From positions 39,905,561-39,969,560 of the forward strand of contig NC_088775.1 in the NCBI RefSeq assembly GCF_954871325.1: a DNA stretch of 64,000 nucleotides. Direction: 5' to 3'. The notes beneath the pieces were generated by a model. It did not search any database, was not told where the DNA came from, and saw nothing but the letters and a program-made list of their open reading frames with translations. Below are positions 24,819 through 37,772 of the stretch, one piece after another; the stretch's first letter is position 1, and each line of letters begins with the position of its first letter. Source of the stretch: Gordionus sp. m RMFG-2023 (Eukaryota; Nematomorpha; Gordioida; Chordodea; Parachordodidae). Both the position numbers and the translations under genes were made by a program.

Positions 24819-26482
24819 ATATTTTAATTAAATATATAAATATAAAAATTATTTTCAAAAAAAACTGCTTTTGTACTATTATTTATACACAGCTTATCGT
24901 CGATCTAGAATTGGAGTGATCCACTTGTGCCAACTGCCAATGTTTAAAATGAGAAAATCAACATTAAAGTTTAAAATTTTTGTTGTCCATTCCATAAGCA
25001 TAACTATTTTGGTCTTCTTATTAAACCTCAAGATTATAAATTAAACTGAATCAGGTATATAATATTTAAAAACACAAATTTTACATAACTATTTTGGTCT
25101 CCTCTCCTTATTAAACTTAAAGATTATAAATTAAACTGATTGAGGTTAATATGCTATGTTTATTAATTGAGAGAAAAATTAAAAGTGACAAATATAGGGT
25201 TAGCATAAATCTTGATTTAAAAAAATGATTTTTTTGATTTATATCAAAATGATAATAATTATTTAAATAAATGTAAAAATCCTATTAAAAAAATTTGCCT
25301 AGGACTGGGGCATATTATAAAGTAAAAGTAATTTTTTAACATACATACATTTAATTATATTACTATACATTAATATCCAGTTTATTGATTAACAAAACAA
25401 GTACTTTCTAAGCTTATACTTGTTATATTTTCAATATTATATATATATTTGCCTATTTATAATAAATATTAATTATTTATATATAAAAATATTTATATCT
25501 TACATTGATTATAATAAATTTAAACAATGAATATTATAGTTATAAGAAAAAGTATGTTATTTATTATTTACAAAAAGATTCAATCTAATTTGAAATAGAT
25601 TTTATAAACTAATGAAGCTAAAAAATATCAATGTACATTTTTATTTGTAAGAGAATAATTCAAATTGTAGCATGTTATAAAAAGTAAGATTTTATTTGGT
25701 TTTATTATAAAATGATGAGAAATGTGTGATAAAAAAAGGATGTTTGTATAAAAGATGACATGATAATCATAAAAACCATATGTGTTGTTGTTGTCCAAAA
25801 TATATCTTTATTATGAAAACAAAAAATTGATTTAAATCGAAATTTTGTAAATTTAAAATAAAGTAAAAAATTATTTAAAAAGTATGCCCTGTGGGAATAT
25901 ATTCTTGCAAAGTTATATTAAAATATGTATTAATTTGGCCAGAACAGCCATTTAAAATTATTTATTATGAAAATTTTATGAATGTTTAGTGCTTAATATA
26001 TTATTAGCAAAATAGAACATTTTATTACTTAAATCTGTTTGGTATTATAATGTCCACTTCTAAAATTTCTATTCTTCTATGAAAATGTCGAGTGGAGCAC
26101 TGCAATTATAGAATCTAGATAACGATATAAAATATATTAAGTAATTTAAAATATATTTATAATAATTATACATACTTTTCTAACTTCAAATTTTGAAAAT
26201 GTCGAATGGATTGGATTGGTTGGATGGAGATTAGCGGAAAAATAAAATAAAAGAACTAGACATATTTTTCGAATAAATATTTAAAATTTATTTTAAAAAT
26301 AATCAAATACTGTCTCTCAAAATTATTATTTATATATTAAAAACATTAAAATGCTAAAAAAAAAATTGTGGGAGATTGTGGGAGATTTCTAATTGTGGGA
26401 GTTTTGTGGGAGTGAGATGTATGTGGGTAAACTAAAAAATTGTGGGAGACTCCCACTGATGGGGGGAGGCATGGCAACCCTG

Positions 26483-26990
26483 CTCCTACGCCCTTCATAG
26501 ACGCATCTGTTGTGAGTTGGATATCCTTACCTGGATAGAAATGGACGATTATTGGTAGATTAGTCAAACAACTCTTTAAGATTTCAATACTTGATCCCCA
26601 TTCTTCGGTCCATTGGAAGTTGTTGCCTTTCTTTAATAAGTTATAATCCAGTTTGACAATAAAATAAACCTTTTGCTTTTTTCGTCTATCGAATCCATGA
26701 TTCGAAGTAGTTTTTCAATTTCCTGTATTTCCATATCTTCTTTTAATAATAACTTTGTTTTGATCTCTTTGCTTTCTAATCCGTTAATTATCTGCTTTTT
26801 AAATTTTCTTCATATTTTTATTAAAAATTGCATTTTAGTGCTAACGCCTTTAGTGAATTTAATTCTAGGTTGGTTTCTCCCTCTCTTTGAGTACGTAACG
26901 AATTGTAAACTTTCCAACGGTGCTATTTGTTACATGAATGCAATTATTATGTTTTATTTCAATTTAAGTTAAATGTTTATAAAGGCGTTA
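26483..26990 (-). mobile_element. Ty3/gypsy-like pol fragment (fossil)
   Basis: Minus-strand remnant of a retroelement RT/RNase H junction: FQWTEEWGSSIEILKSCLTN followed by QLTTDASMKG. It directly abuts the right end of the palindromic hAT. Old, broken and without recognisable ends. The part right of about 26,700 is only tentatively included. Confidence 0.55.
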
Positions 26991-27628
26991 ATGTCATATT
27001 ATATTTTGACTTTATATGTACATTTAAATGTTTTTTATTTTGAGGCGTCAATTTAACACTTACCGATAAATTGTTTTGATCATATGACTAGATGATGTTT
27101 ACAAAATAGATTTTTGAAGTTTAAAGAAAATAAAAGATTAAATTATTCTCATTCGTATATCGACCAAACCACATATATAGTTCAAGATAACCCTTCTTGT
27201 ATCATAGTGGAGGATAGGGGCACCAGCTTATTGGAAGCTGTTGGGAAGAAGCCTGGATACAATCCTTTCGTGCATGGTATGGGACTAAAGATGAAGAGAC
27301 ATTTGTTAAAAGAAAGATTCATTAGTCTCGATACAAAAAAGGAAAATTTTCATTTCTTCCTCCTTTTGAATGATATTTTAAACAAGAACACATGTATGGA
27401 GAATTTTTGTATTCGCATATGTATGTAAAATGTTGTAACCACATTTTTTTTACAGTCAAAAAGGCTTTTAAAACTTTTAAATTATTTTTATTGTTTTTAA
27501 ACTTTTAAATTAAGCTTAATTTTAAATAACAATAATTTGTATTTTAAAGTAATACATACCAGGCCTGTGGTAATATAATATTTAAATTTTAAACCAGTAT
27601 TGGTAAATATTATATAATATATCAATTA
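26991..27628. other. Unrecognised ORF (27114-27428) in AT-rich DNA
   Basis: A plus-strand frame of 104 codons contains EDRGTSLLEAVGKKPGYNPF. I do not recognise it. Its upstream part (TATATCGACCAAACC, then CAAGATAACCC) has a degraded partner at about 28570-28612 (TATATCGACCAAACC, CAAGACAACCC). It is therefore repetitive and more likely a transposon piece than a host gene. Confidence 0.35.
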
Positions 27629-27990
27629 GCCTATATACAGTGTAATTATACCTCTCTAAGGTAAGGGCAAAATTACGAAAAAAACTATTATGGATAGCTA
27701 TTTTGATCTCTCCATATTAGCCCATATATAGTGTAATTTATACCTTTCTAAGTTAAGGATATAATTAAGAAAAAAAAATATATTATGGATAGCTATTTTG
27801 ACCCTCCCCATTAACCCTTATATAGTGTAATGTATAATTTTCTAAGTTAAGAGTATAATTATGAAAAAAACTATTATGGATAACTATTAGTGCATTTAGA
27901 GTGTAAATTATATCTTTCTTATATATTTCTAAGTCAAGGGTATAATTACGAAAAAAAAAATTAAATCGGATTGCTAGTTTGACCCCTCCC
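27629..27990. repeat. Tandem repeat, about 95-bp unit, 4 copies
   Basis: Four diverged units, each with TATATAGTGTAATTTATACC, then TTCTAAGTTAAGG, ATAATTA, GAAAAAAACTATTATGGATA and GCTATTTTGACCCCTCC. Unit length is about 80-98 bp. Confidence 0.8.
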
Positions 27991-29559
27991 ACACTCCCCA
28001 CCCAATTTATTTGATTTGTTGGTATACTAATTATTGTTATTTAACTCTTTCCTAAATATCGACTTCTCAATGTTATTTTTCCATGATAACATCGATTTCA
28101 TACAGACCCCCATAATACAGATTATAAATTCTTGTCATTATGTTTTATCACTTCCTTTCCCCAATTTTTTCCAAAAGAAGAAAACCTCAATATTATAAAA
28201 ATACATTAATTCCACTTCCCATATACATATAAGTGGTGCATGTAATAAATACTATTTTATTTTAATGTTACAATATTTTTTGTCGATTAATATTGTAATG
28301 TTTATTGTTTAAGGCTATATTTGTAGGTTGTGATATCTAAATTGGACATTTTGTTTGATATTCAATTTATGTTAAAAAGATAAATACATACATATATATA
28401 TGTATTGGAAATTAAAAACGTTATATAAAATTTTTTGTTAAATAGATAAATTGATTTTTATACAAGTTCTTTTTGTTATAAAGAAATTCAAAGATATAAA
28501 TAAAAATACAATTTAAATCTTCACAAATAAAGACTTTAATTGTATCATTATAAATTCTAAACCGTTCTATATCGACCAAACCTAAGTGCAAGACAACCCC
28601 ACTTGCATCACTATTTTTTTTTCGTTGGCTATATCTAGCATATCATCATATTTTATTAATGGATTCAGGAGCGAATTTTATAATAACTTTAATTAAGTCA
28701 TAGGTTGATAATGCCGATATGATTGCTGCCCGTTTTTTTCATTGTCCGATATATCGTTTAATATGAAGTATCCTTCCAATTTGATACGAAATTTTGTGAA
28801 TGAAATGCTGTTTTCCTTAATAGGAAAAAAAAGTTAGCATTTTAGATAATTTTATATCGAATTTAAATTTTTTTTCCTAATTGCCATTTTTCCCGAGCTC
28901 TTTTCGTCGCCAAGGTTATATATTTATTTAATCTAAATCATTAAAAATTAATTTTTTCTCTATATATTTCTACCAAAAAAATATAAACTTGACTCCATCA
29001 TCCAATTCTTAGTAAAAAATGATTAAAAGATTAGACTTATTTTAGTAATTAAGAAATTTATTATAATTTAATTTTCACAATATTTTACTAAAGAACCCAT
29101 TCTAAAATTAAATGTTTCATCACTATCTGCAAAGACTACACCCTCTCTTAAAAATAATCCAGAAATTATACAATTTATTATGGTTACATTCACACCTTGC
29201 TTATTTTGTAAAAACGACTTAAAATTCTTTTTAAGATGCAGAAAACATAATAAATGGAAAGAATCTTCAAAAAATTTTTCTAAATTTTTAATTAAAGATA
29301 ATTTTTCATCAGAGCTGAATATTAAATTAGTAATATTTATTTTAAAAAAAAACGGATTAATTCAGAATCTTTTTTAGAAAAGGTAACACAGTTTTAGCTC
29401 TTCTGACACATTTATGCTTAAAAACTTATGATGTAAAGTAAATTTAGCCAAGATTAAAAGTTTTATCAATACCTATAATGCTTAGATTATCGAATGTTGG
29501 GATCTGAAGATATTACCGATTATTCCTCTTCAAAGACAATCTTACATTCAATAGAAGAT
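27991..29559. other. AT-rich DNA, no gene recognised
   Basis: Only short open frames are present. One at 29180-29377 (65 codons) encodes a Lys/Phe-rich peptide with CLFCKND that I cannot place. The degraded partner of the 27140 repeat lies at about 28570-28612. Confidence 0.45.
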
Positions 29560-29720
29560 AAATCTAAATTGTCCAAATTCACTCCTAATTTTTAAAAAAA
29601 TAACTCATAAAAACCACAAGCATTGCTTGTGAACTCTGCGATCAAATTGTAAAGGTGCACTATCAAACCACCAGTAATTTCCTTAAACATATGAAGATAT
29701 ATTTAAATATTAACTTTTTT
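29560..29720 (+). pseudogene. BED zinc-finger relic of a hAT element
   Basis: One plus-strand frame near 29607-29700 reads ACELCDQIVKVHYQTTSNF followed by LKHMK. This is the C-x2-C...TSNL-x2-H pattern of the BED finger that opens many hAT transposases. No other transposase block or end could be tied to it. Confidence 0.55.
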
Positions 29721-30278
29721 TATCCAAAATAGGTCATCAAGTGACTTATATGATTTAATTGTAAATTTGTTATAAACAGCATTGTTATCTATAGAAAGGC
29801 TATTTAGCTTAGTAGCTTTGCTAAATAGATATTTTAGAAGATGTTTAAATAACGAACTGTTTGACAAATAAACACTTTAAAAAAAAGTTATACGTTTTTT
29901 AAAAATTATTAAAATCATTTGCTGTTTAGGATAGAAAAAAGCTTTCATTGTTACTGCCCATTATATCTATGTATATTTAAACATCATAAATGATAATCTA
30001 TTTTGTAACTCAGAATTTGATTGCATTTCTTAACATCAAATGTATAAATATAATGTTTATAATAATTTATATGCAAATGGTCATATGATATTATTATACT
30101 TATATTGAATGAGTAAAATCTTAATATTTTTCAAACGTGAAAAAATTGTAATAAAGAAAATATTATTATATTATATGGTATTAAATAAAGTTTCTCGTTA
30201 TTTTTTATGATTAGTTTAATTTTAATATAAAAGGAATTGTAATTTTGCAATTATAATTACTCTAGAAAATCATGATTA
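29721..30278. other. AT-rich spacer, nothing recognised
   Basis: No open frame, tandem repeat or element end seen. Confidence 0.5.
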
Positions 30279-32973
30279 GGGGAGACCGGGGTTATGGCGA
30301 ACCCAAAAAGTCAAACCTTAATAAAATTAAAAGTACTTTATCATTTTTAATAAAAAATATCTCATTTTGTTCAGCTCTATTAGTTTTATGGTAGGTTTAA
30401 ATAACAAAAATACATATCTAGTACTTTTTTCATAATTTTAATTTTTCTGGAATTTTTTTTTGGAAACGAGTGAACCCTACCCGGGGACGAACGAGCCTTT
30501 GCTCGGGGCTATTATAAGCTCTGCTTAATTTTCTACATAAAAGTTATATATTTTTTTATTAGAACATATTTATTGATTTAAAGCATAAAACTAATATATA
30601 AAATCATTTCTAAACAAAAAATGGGAACATTATTCACAATCTTTGCAAATAAAAAAGGGATTGAAATTGCAACAACTTCCATGAGACCAATAACCACATT
30701 TACGACATTGAAACCAGTCTTGATTGTTATGATGCTTGTAATAATTTTTTTTGCACACCAAACAATTGTTTTTCTTATTAATACCATTTTTTGATTTTTT
30801 TCTTTTATTTGCTCTCTCCATGGCTTTTTTTTTATATGGTGAAGAAGTTAAAATAGCAGAATATTGTTTATTTTTTCCAGACTTTTTATAAAATGTTGGG
30901 CATGGAAAAATTGATTCTGGGTCAAAATTTTTAGAGGTTGTTGGCTCATTTGAATAAGAATGGATGATTTCGGACTCATCTTGTCTAATTCTCAATGAAA
31001 TATCATTACTATCATTATTCTCAATATTAAAATTGTTATTATTATCAATAGTTTCCTCATAATTTAAGGTATTGGGTATATCATTTACTAATGTATTATA
31101 ACTTTCATCATTAAAAATTATAGGAATAAATGGCCAAATTCCACATGATTTAAAACCATTTTGAACTATAGCTGGAGCACATGCTTTAGGTAAAATTTCC
31201 TTGACTATACCTGGTATATCATAGATTGTAAAATGTTTACCAGAATTATTTCTCATCCATGAGTCAACTGAAGAGTTATAATATCTCTTTAATGGGCCAA
31301 ACACTGTTTTATCCAAAGGTTGTAGTTTATGGGTACAATGTGGTGGGAGAGTTAATAATATTATCCCTTCTTCCAAACAAAAGTCAATAGCTTTTATGGA
31401 TTGGTGAGAAATATGATTATCCAATATAATAAGGACCTTTCTATCTTTTGCAGGTTTAGCATGTTTGGCAAAATGATTTAAGAAAATTAAAAAGTCATCC
31501 TCTAACATCCAGCCTGAACCATTTGATATACCAATAGCACCAAGTGGTCCATCTCTTAAAAAGTGATCATAATATTTTTTCCTAGGATATATAAACATTG
31601 GTGGTATCAAGTTGCCCAGTGCATTGTGCAATTGCTAAAGTCATAAGGGTTCCCCTCTCACCTGATGTGATAGCTCCAACTTGTTTTTGGCCTTTCATGG
31701 CTAAAACTTTAGCAGGCTTCTGAACAGTTGTTAAACCTATGATAATAATATTTTAATATAATAGCATAGTAATTTTATATTCATTAAAATTAAATTAGAA
31801 TTTTATAGGACAACATATAAATGTCAAGATTATAATCACAATACTGAGTGATATATTACTATCTTAACAAAATATTAATGAATCTTAGATTAAAAAGTAG
31901 GGTTTTAATATTATATATAATTATATTTGTATATAAATTCATTAATTTTATGTCTAATTCTGACATTTTAATAAATTTTCATTTCTTATATGCCTTACAT
32001 AAATCAATATTTTACCTGTTTCATCCATATTGAAGATCTCATTTGCAGTAAGTCTTGTAGTATCCAAAATATTTTTAAGATTATCAAAAAAATTTTCTAC
32101 ATTATCCTTATTAAAATTAGTAGCCCTTGCAAGGCTGGTTGCTTCAGGGCTCCTCAGTGATATAGAGGGATTTCCTTTAAGAAATGCTGCTAACCAATCT
32201 TCACCAGCAGATTTGTTATTTTGCCAAGAATTTCGTACTTTTAGATTATATTTACATGAAAGTTGATAAGCTAATTTTCTGGCCTTTATTAAAATAAATT
32301 ATTAACAATAACATTTATTGAAAAATTTACTTTTTTAGGACAAAGCCCATTATACATATTTGCTGCTTAAAAATCTGTCTTGTACTGGATATAATAAAAT
32401 TTTGTTTTCTCTTGAATCTTGAGTTAATCTCTTAACTGTGGTATAACTAAGATTTGTAATGCTCATAATATTGATTAATGATTTATTTTGGGAAAATATC
32501 ATCATCAATTCTTCCTGAGAAAATTTTTTGGTTCTGGGTTTGTAATTTCTAACCATGTTAAAATTAAAAAAAAAATGTTCGACCTAACCTCATAAAAATA
32601 GCCCCAATGCCACCATTTTGATTAAGATCATATTTTAAAGTATTTATAATATCATTTTTTTTTCTGGAAAATTGATATTCTATAAAATAGAATTTTTTCT
32701 TTTATATAAGATAATTTTTGGGTGGTAAAAATGTCTATTTATCTTTATTTTTGAAAATTAGTAAAGTTTTAAAAAGTTACTTTTGCAGGTACAAATCAGA
32801 TAATGCTTTATAAAAATTCTTCAAGCTGCCCGATATAAATAAAAATTATTGCCGCATATGCATTATATAATTATATAGTTTTGGTAAAAAAATTATCCCT
32901 TAGAGTTTAATACTCTAGAAAATAAAGCCACGTCTCGCTATAACCCCGGGTTCATTATATCCCCGGTCTCCCC
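30279..32973 (-). mobile_element. Pogo-like (Tc1/mariner superfamily) DNA transposon, 2.7 kb
   Basis: Terminal inverted repeats GGGGAGACCGGGGTTATGG on the left and GGGGAGACCGGGGATATAA on the right (read inward) are flanked by TA on both sides (30277-30278 and 32974-32975), the target duplication of this superfamily. The single gene inside is on the minus strand. The element is nearly complete and comparatively young. Confidence 0.9.
30630..32556 (-). pseudogene. Pogo-like transposase with PHD-type finger
   Basis: Exon 1 starts at 32556 with MVRNYKPRTKKFSQEE and an HTH (psq-like) region. A second coding block (about 32283-32025) holds the CENP-B-type HTH (GEDWLAAFLKGNPSISLRSP) and the first catalytic Asp in FNMDETG, which is split by an intron with donor GTAAAA. 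The third block begins at about 31736 (LTTVQKPAKVLAMKGQKQ) and contains ILDNHISHQS and HKLQPLDKTVFGPLK with the second and third Asp. It ends at 30630 with a Cys/His-rich PHD-like finger (CLVC, CRKC, HGSCC, CKDCE). A shift of one or two bases near 31629 separates the block start from its 333-codon remainder, so this copy is probably inactive. Such transposases gave rise to CENP-B and jerky-type host genes. Confidence 0.85.
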
Positions 32974-32975
32974 TA

Positions 32976-33400
32976 CATGTAATTAGTAATTAATTACGGT
33001 TTTTACATTTTTTTGAAAAAGAAATAGCAATTATAATTAATTACAAAAATTTTGTACTTAATTACAATTGTTTGAGTAATTATGCCCATCTCTGGACTTA
33101 ATAAAACTTAACAAAAATGGGAACATAATATGTGGGGAAATAAATTTGATAGGAATAAATAGCATTTCATGTGTCCATATATTTTTTTAAGCAGATACGT
33201 TTTAAGTTTTAACACCTTATATATCAAGTTTAAATTTCTCGTTCACTTGAGAAACTTTACATTGAGATTTTACATAGTTGAATATATTAAATGAATAAAT
33301 AATTCATGTTTAAGATTAAAAGAAATTAGTAGTTTTTTTAAAATTATCTTTTTATGTTACCTGTCCCGATATTTTTTGATTTTAAAGTATCTACTATATA
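32976..33400. other. AT-rich spacer, nothing recognised
   Basis: Homopolymer-rich sequence between the pogo-like element and the next MITE. No coding or repeat signal found. Confidence 0.5.
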
Positions 33401-34224
33401 GCAGGGATCCAAACCGAACCATTAAACGGCTAAAACCGGTATTTTTTATCGAACCTATACCTCTAAAAATTTCTAGCCGAACCTGAACCGAATCGCTAAA
33501 ATGCCTCTGAACCGGTTCGAGTCTCATAATTTTATGCTTATAAAATAATGTGTATGTTATTACTAGTAGTATATTGCAAAAATTTTAATTATATTCAAAT
33601 TGTTTTAAAAATTATTATCAATCACATTTAATTGATAAGTATCAGTCATAATTTTTATAAACTTTAGTATAATGCCATTTTAAAACATTTTTTAAATATT
33701 TTAAACTTATAAATTATAATGTCCAGAGAAAAATTAAATCCAATATATAAATTATTTACATATAGTATTAACAATGACACATCAAATCTGATATCATACT
33801 GGCAGTGCCGGCTACCCAAGTTAGTGGAAAATGTTTTTCAACAATTAAATTTATATTATCTCCTTATAGATGTAATTTGAGTGAGACAAATTTTGAAAAT
33901 ATATTAATTGTGCGGTTTAATAAAAAATTTTAAGTAATTGTTCATATTAAAATTAATAAATGATATTTATTTGTTATATTTATAAAATAAACATTATTTT
34001 ATAATGTGCAATTAATAAAAATGAAAGTTTTATGTATGTGTTTTTTAATTATGAAATAAAAAAATTCTTCCCTAAACATAAGTCGAATGTAGGTTTGAAT
34101 ACAAGTGTTCAAACCGGGTTTTAGAGGTTCGAACCGAACCGATATTTTTATTTTTGCGAACTGATCCTGAACCGTTATTTTAATCCGAACCTGAACCGAT
34201 ATTCGTTTCGGTTTGGACCCCTGC
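33401..34224. mobile_element. MITE with CCGAACC-rich ends
   Basis: The ends are inverted: GCAGGGATCCAAACCGAA on the left, and on the right the complement, TTCGGTTTGGACCCCTGC. Both subterminal regions are packed with CGAACC/GAACCGG motifs. The interior is AT-rich and non-coding. TATA flanks both ends, but I could not settle the target duplication length, so the superfamily is open (hAT-like is my guess). Confidence 0.75.
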
Positions 34225-34658
34225 TATATTGTATATATTTTTATTTCGAAAAAGTGTATTGCATTTGTATTTTAAAACACAAGCTAACAAAGAATACATT
34301 TTCCTATCCCTGAATATAATATATAAACACGTTTTGTTAAATTTTATTATTATAAGCTTATGTTTCCTTCAAAATATCTTGATAAATTAAGTTATTAAAT
34401 TATAGATTGCAAAATCTATTAATAAATAACAACAAAGTTATATTATAAGTAAATTATTGTTCAAAATATAAAAGAAAAATGATCAATTTATAACAATAAC
34501 AAAATATGGTCTGATTGGGAGAATTTTAAATATCGACTCGGATTCATATATAAACCTCATAAAAACTTTTGGTATAATTATAAAAACGTAAATGATTATG
34601 TATAATTAAAAAATTGTCGTCAAGAATGAGGACAGGAATGTATGCAAATATTGATCTT
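34225..34658. other. 3' flank of the V-ATPase gene
   Basis: AT-rich sequence downstream (minus strand) of the stop codon at 34659. It probably contains the 3' UTR and polyadenylation site, but A-rich hexamers are too frequent here to choose one. Confidence 0.4.
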
Positions 34659-35197
34659 TCACACTTTGTTGCCCATCTTCACCTTAGATATCTTAAATAT
34701 TTTTTTTTCAAAGTAATTATTATATCCAAAAACAACGATTACAATTATAATACAATTTCCTTTTTAATTTAGAATAATCTTGATTTTCAAAACCAATAAA
34801 AATAATGGACAATTATATTGCTTCTCAGTAAGAAAGACCTTTCAAATTCTTTATAATAAAATATTATAGTGTTATAACTAAACAATTTAAAATTAGGATT
34901 CCCGGGAGAGTATTTGGATAATTTTAATTATAATAAATAAACATAATAACTTTCGAGATAAACAGTTAGCATAAAAAGGAATTAAAATTTTAAAAAAAGA
35001 ATAAACCTGCAATATGGCCACAATAATACCGAACAAACCTAAAGCGCTGGCAAAAATTTCTATGACTAAAATTTTAACGAAAAGTGTGGGGTTTTGAGCG
35101 TCGGCCAAAGCAGCCCCGGACCCAACTATACCCACGCAAAGTCCGCAAAAAAGATTGCAGAAACCTGTGGTTAGGCCGGCTCCAAACATGGCGTAAC
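34659..35197 (-). CDS. ATP6V0B: V-ATPase proteolipid subunit c'', exons 6-7
   Basis: Exon 6 is 35007-35197: [19 protein letters not shown], then [19 protein letters not shown] and VEIF-like [20 protein letters not shown]. These are the third and fourth helices with the family's GAGL and [11 protein letters not shown] signatures. Its first codon is completed by the last base of exon 5, across an intron of 12.2 kb. Exon 7 is 34659-34691: [10 protein letters not shown] and a TGA stop, matching the TSRVKMGD tail of the human protein. The total of seven exons is 633 bases (210 residues; human protein about 205). Exon 6 is close to half G+C, markedly richer than exons 1-5. No break is visible, so I take the gene as functional. 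Confidence 0.95.
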
Positions 35198-37772
35198 CTG
35201 AAAGAATTTAATTTTTGTAAAAGTTATAGGTGACATTTATTTTCTCCTAATATAATTATTATTGATCTCCTATATTGTTTGATGTAATAATAAAATCAGT
35301 TATAAAACCTGATTCTTATATCTGGGACAAACACTCAGGGAGTTTAAGCAGGGATATTGAAGCCTCATTTTTTATAAATAACCCGAATGGCCTCTTAAAT
35401 ACCATAATCAAACCACATAAGCCACAATAATGGAATGAAATCCAGTTTTGAGGGGAATATGTTAATGATAGAAAAGTTGTTAAAGGGTAGACGATCCTGG
35501 ATTCAATCCTAATTTTGTTAATAAATGAATCTGGATCTTTTATAACATAGATAAATAAAATAGAATTTTTTTAAAATAAAATTGAATAAAAGAGAAAGGT
35601 AGTTAGACCGAACCCTTTCAAATCCGATAAAAATTAGTTTGAATATATATGGATTATAGATACAACATAAACTATTTGAGCTATCTGAATTTTATATTGC
35701 CTGAGAATTGAGATTAAAGACGTGCAAAAATAAGCTTTTTGAATATTAACTAAAAGTTATCAATTAAAAACTAAATTAAAATATTAAATTTGCTAAAGTG
35801 TTAATGATTGATAATTAGGAAAAAAATCTAAAATCCAAATTTATGTTAAACAGGTTATCTTATGGCCACTATAAAATTTAAATTTAATATTTTAGAAGAA
35901 CAAGGCTTCCATCTTTAAAAAAATTATATTATTTATTAACTGATTATCTGACGTTACCTTCAATAATTTACATGGAAAATGAATATCCATGAATATTAAA
36001 ACAAGTAAAATGTCCAGAAATATAGTGATATCAATTGCAGGGCATTAAAAAGCTTCCAAACAATAAATAATAAAAAAACATATTATTGCATTAAAATATT
36101 GATATATAACGCTAAGTATTTTTAGATATTAATTGCGTTAATTCCTGTAGATATTTGTTTGCCGCCAAAATTATTGAAGGAAACAACAATGTTTTCAAAA
36201 AAAGTATAGTTTTATAAATTTATTTTTAGATCTTGTGTTTGTATATCTATTTTTCTTATATTACAAAATATATATGTGAAAAGGAATATGAAGCGTTTAT
36301 TAGATTAAATTGCAATTCGATCATGAAATCAATGTATTTGAATTTAGCCGCGTTTTTCTTTTCCTATAAATAGTGGCCCGTAGTTGAAGATTTTACTCGC
36401 TGCCTCTTGATGCCGAATAAACCGACATGGCAAATTTTTACTATTTCTTGCCTCTCCACTGATTTTTTAAACTAATTTTTATGGTAATATCCAAAAAAGA
36501 GGATTGTGTATAGCGTTGTTAAACGACTTTAATCAATTCATATTAACTTGAATAATCAATATCAGGGGAGCCCGAGACAGGCACGGAATAAAAGAATATT
36601 CTGGAAAAGGTGAGCCATGCAGATTTTTAAATATGTACACGCTAATTATATAAATTATAGGGTGGAGCCAGGGGGAAAATTTTCAGGCCCCCCTTTTTTA
36701 TATAAAATTATTACTGGCCAGTTCAGGCGGGCTAGACACTTGACGGTTAGAGCAAATATAATTATGTGCTAGGTAGGAAAAAATTTTCACTTTACCATTT
36801 AAGCCAGTTCTCTCCTTAATATAACTTAATCGGTTTAGTAGATATATCATATAATGGATCCTTTAATATTTTTGCTGCTCATATTTATAATTTCCTTTTA
36901 AAATAATGTACAAAATACAGCAAAAATTATTCAAAAATTCAGGATGGCCATAAAATAATCAAAAAATCTATACCAGGTTTAAAGTTAGGCATGATCAATC
37001 TGGGCTTGGTCATGTTTGAAAAAATATATTTTAGAAAATCATTATATTCTGCTGTATTGCACACCATGTAACTTATTCCAGGTTCTACAAATTTTTGAAC
37101 AATTGCATTGTAATTGAAGAAACGATATTATATATTTTCAACTTCGCTTTAACTATTTCTAAAAGGCTGATTTTTTGGGCAGTATATTTATTACCAAAAT
37201 TTTAATCTTTTGGGCAGTATTTATAAAATATTGAGCAGTAAAAATAATAATAAAGTTGATTTGTAAACTATAGTTTTTCATGATTTATTGGAAAATTTAG
37301 TATTTATACAAATATCTCTTTTTATTATAAGTTTTAAAGTATATTATATGAAAAATTAAGATTAACATATCAAATATTAAAATATTAGTAAATTAACAAA
37401 TAAAACATAAAAAATGAGAAATATTATGGATTTGCGTTTTTATTGCACGTTATTTCATTGAGCAAATTTAAATGAAAATAAATGCACATAAAAATAATTT
37501 AAATAAGATAGGAGAATTGCAGATTCCTTTGCCCTAATTATCTCAGTTTTTGGATAGTTTTATAAACCAGATTGAATTTTTAACAAATTTATTTTTTATT
37601 GATTAATTGCTTTCAAATTATGTGAAAGGATAGAATTAAATGTATTATTCAATTGATATTAGTCCAATATATTCTGAGGTTCTTGTTTTTAAAGCAATTA
37701 TTGGATTTGTCAGATATTAACCAATTAACAACACTAGATATTGCATAGTCAATTTTTCTACTATTTTCATAC
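35198..37772. other. ATP6V0B intron 5, right part: degraded repeats
   Basis: Mostly unremarkable AT-rich DNA. A fragment at about 36659-36725 (GGTGGAGCCAGGGGG and GGCCCCCCTTTTTT) looks like a hAT end. A block at about 36865-37015 (CTGCTCATATTT, AAAATACAGC, CAGGTTTAAA) is a diverged partner of 51110-51420. No coding exon was found apart from exon 6 at its edge. Confidence 0.45.

Larger units (their letters stand above)
13496..26482. mobile_element. Giant palindrome: two tail-to-tail copies of a hAT transposon
   Basis: Both ends read CAGGGTTGCCATGCC inward, a typical hAT terminus. Left arm 13496-18845 and right arm 19352-26482 are inverted copies separated by a unique spacer of about 506 bp. 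In the core, paired positions sum to about 38,196; at the outer ends they sum to 39,978. The difference is explained by extra 300-bp units in the right arm. Base differences between arms are rare (about one per hundred in the stretches compared). Each arm carries the 5' part of the same transposase gene pointing inward; the minus-strand copy runs further and fills the spacer. The 8 bases outside the ends, GTGTGGAG and CTCCTACG, are not a direct repeat, so the structure probably arose by inverted duplication and not by one simple insertion. Confidence 0.85.
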
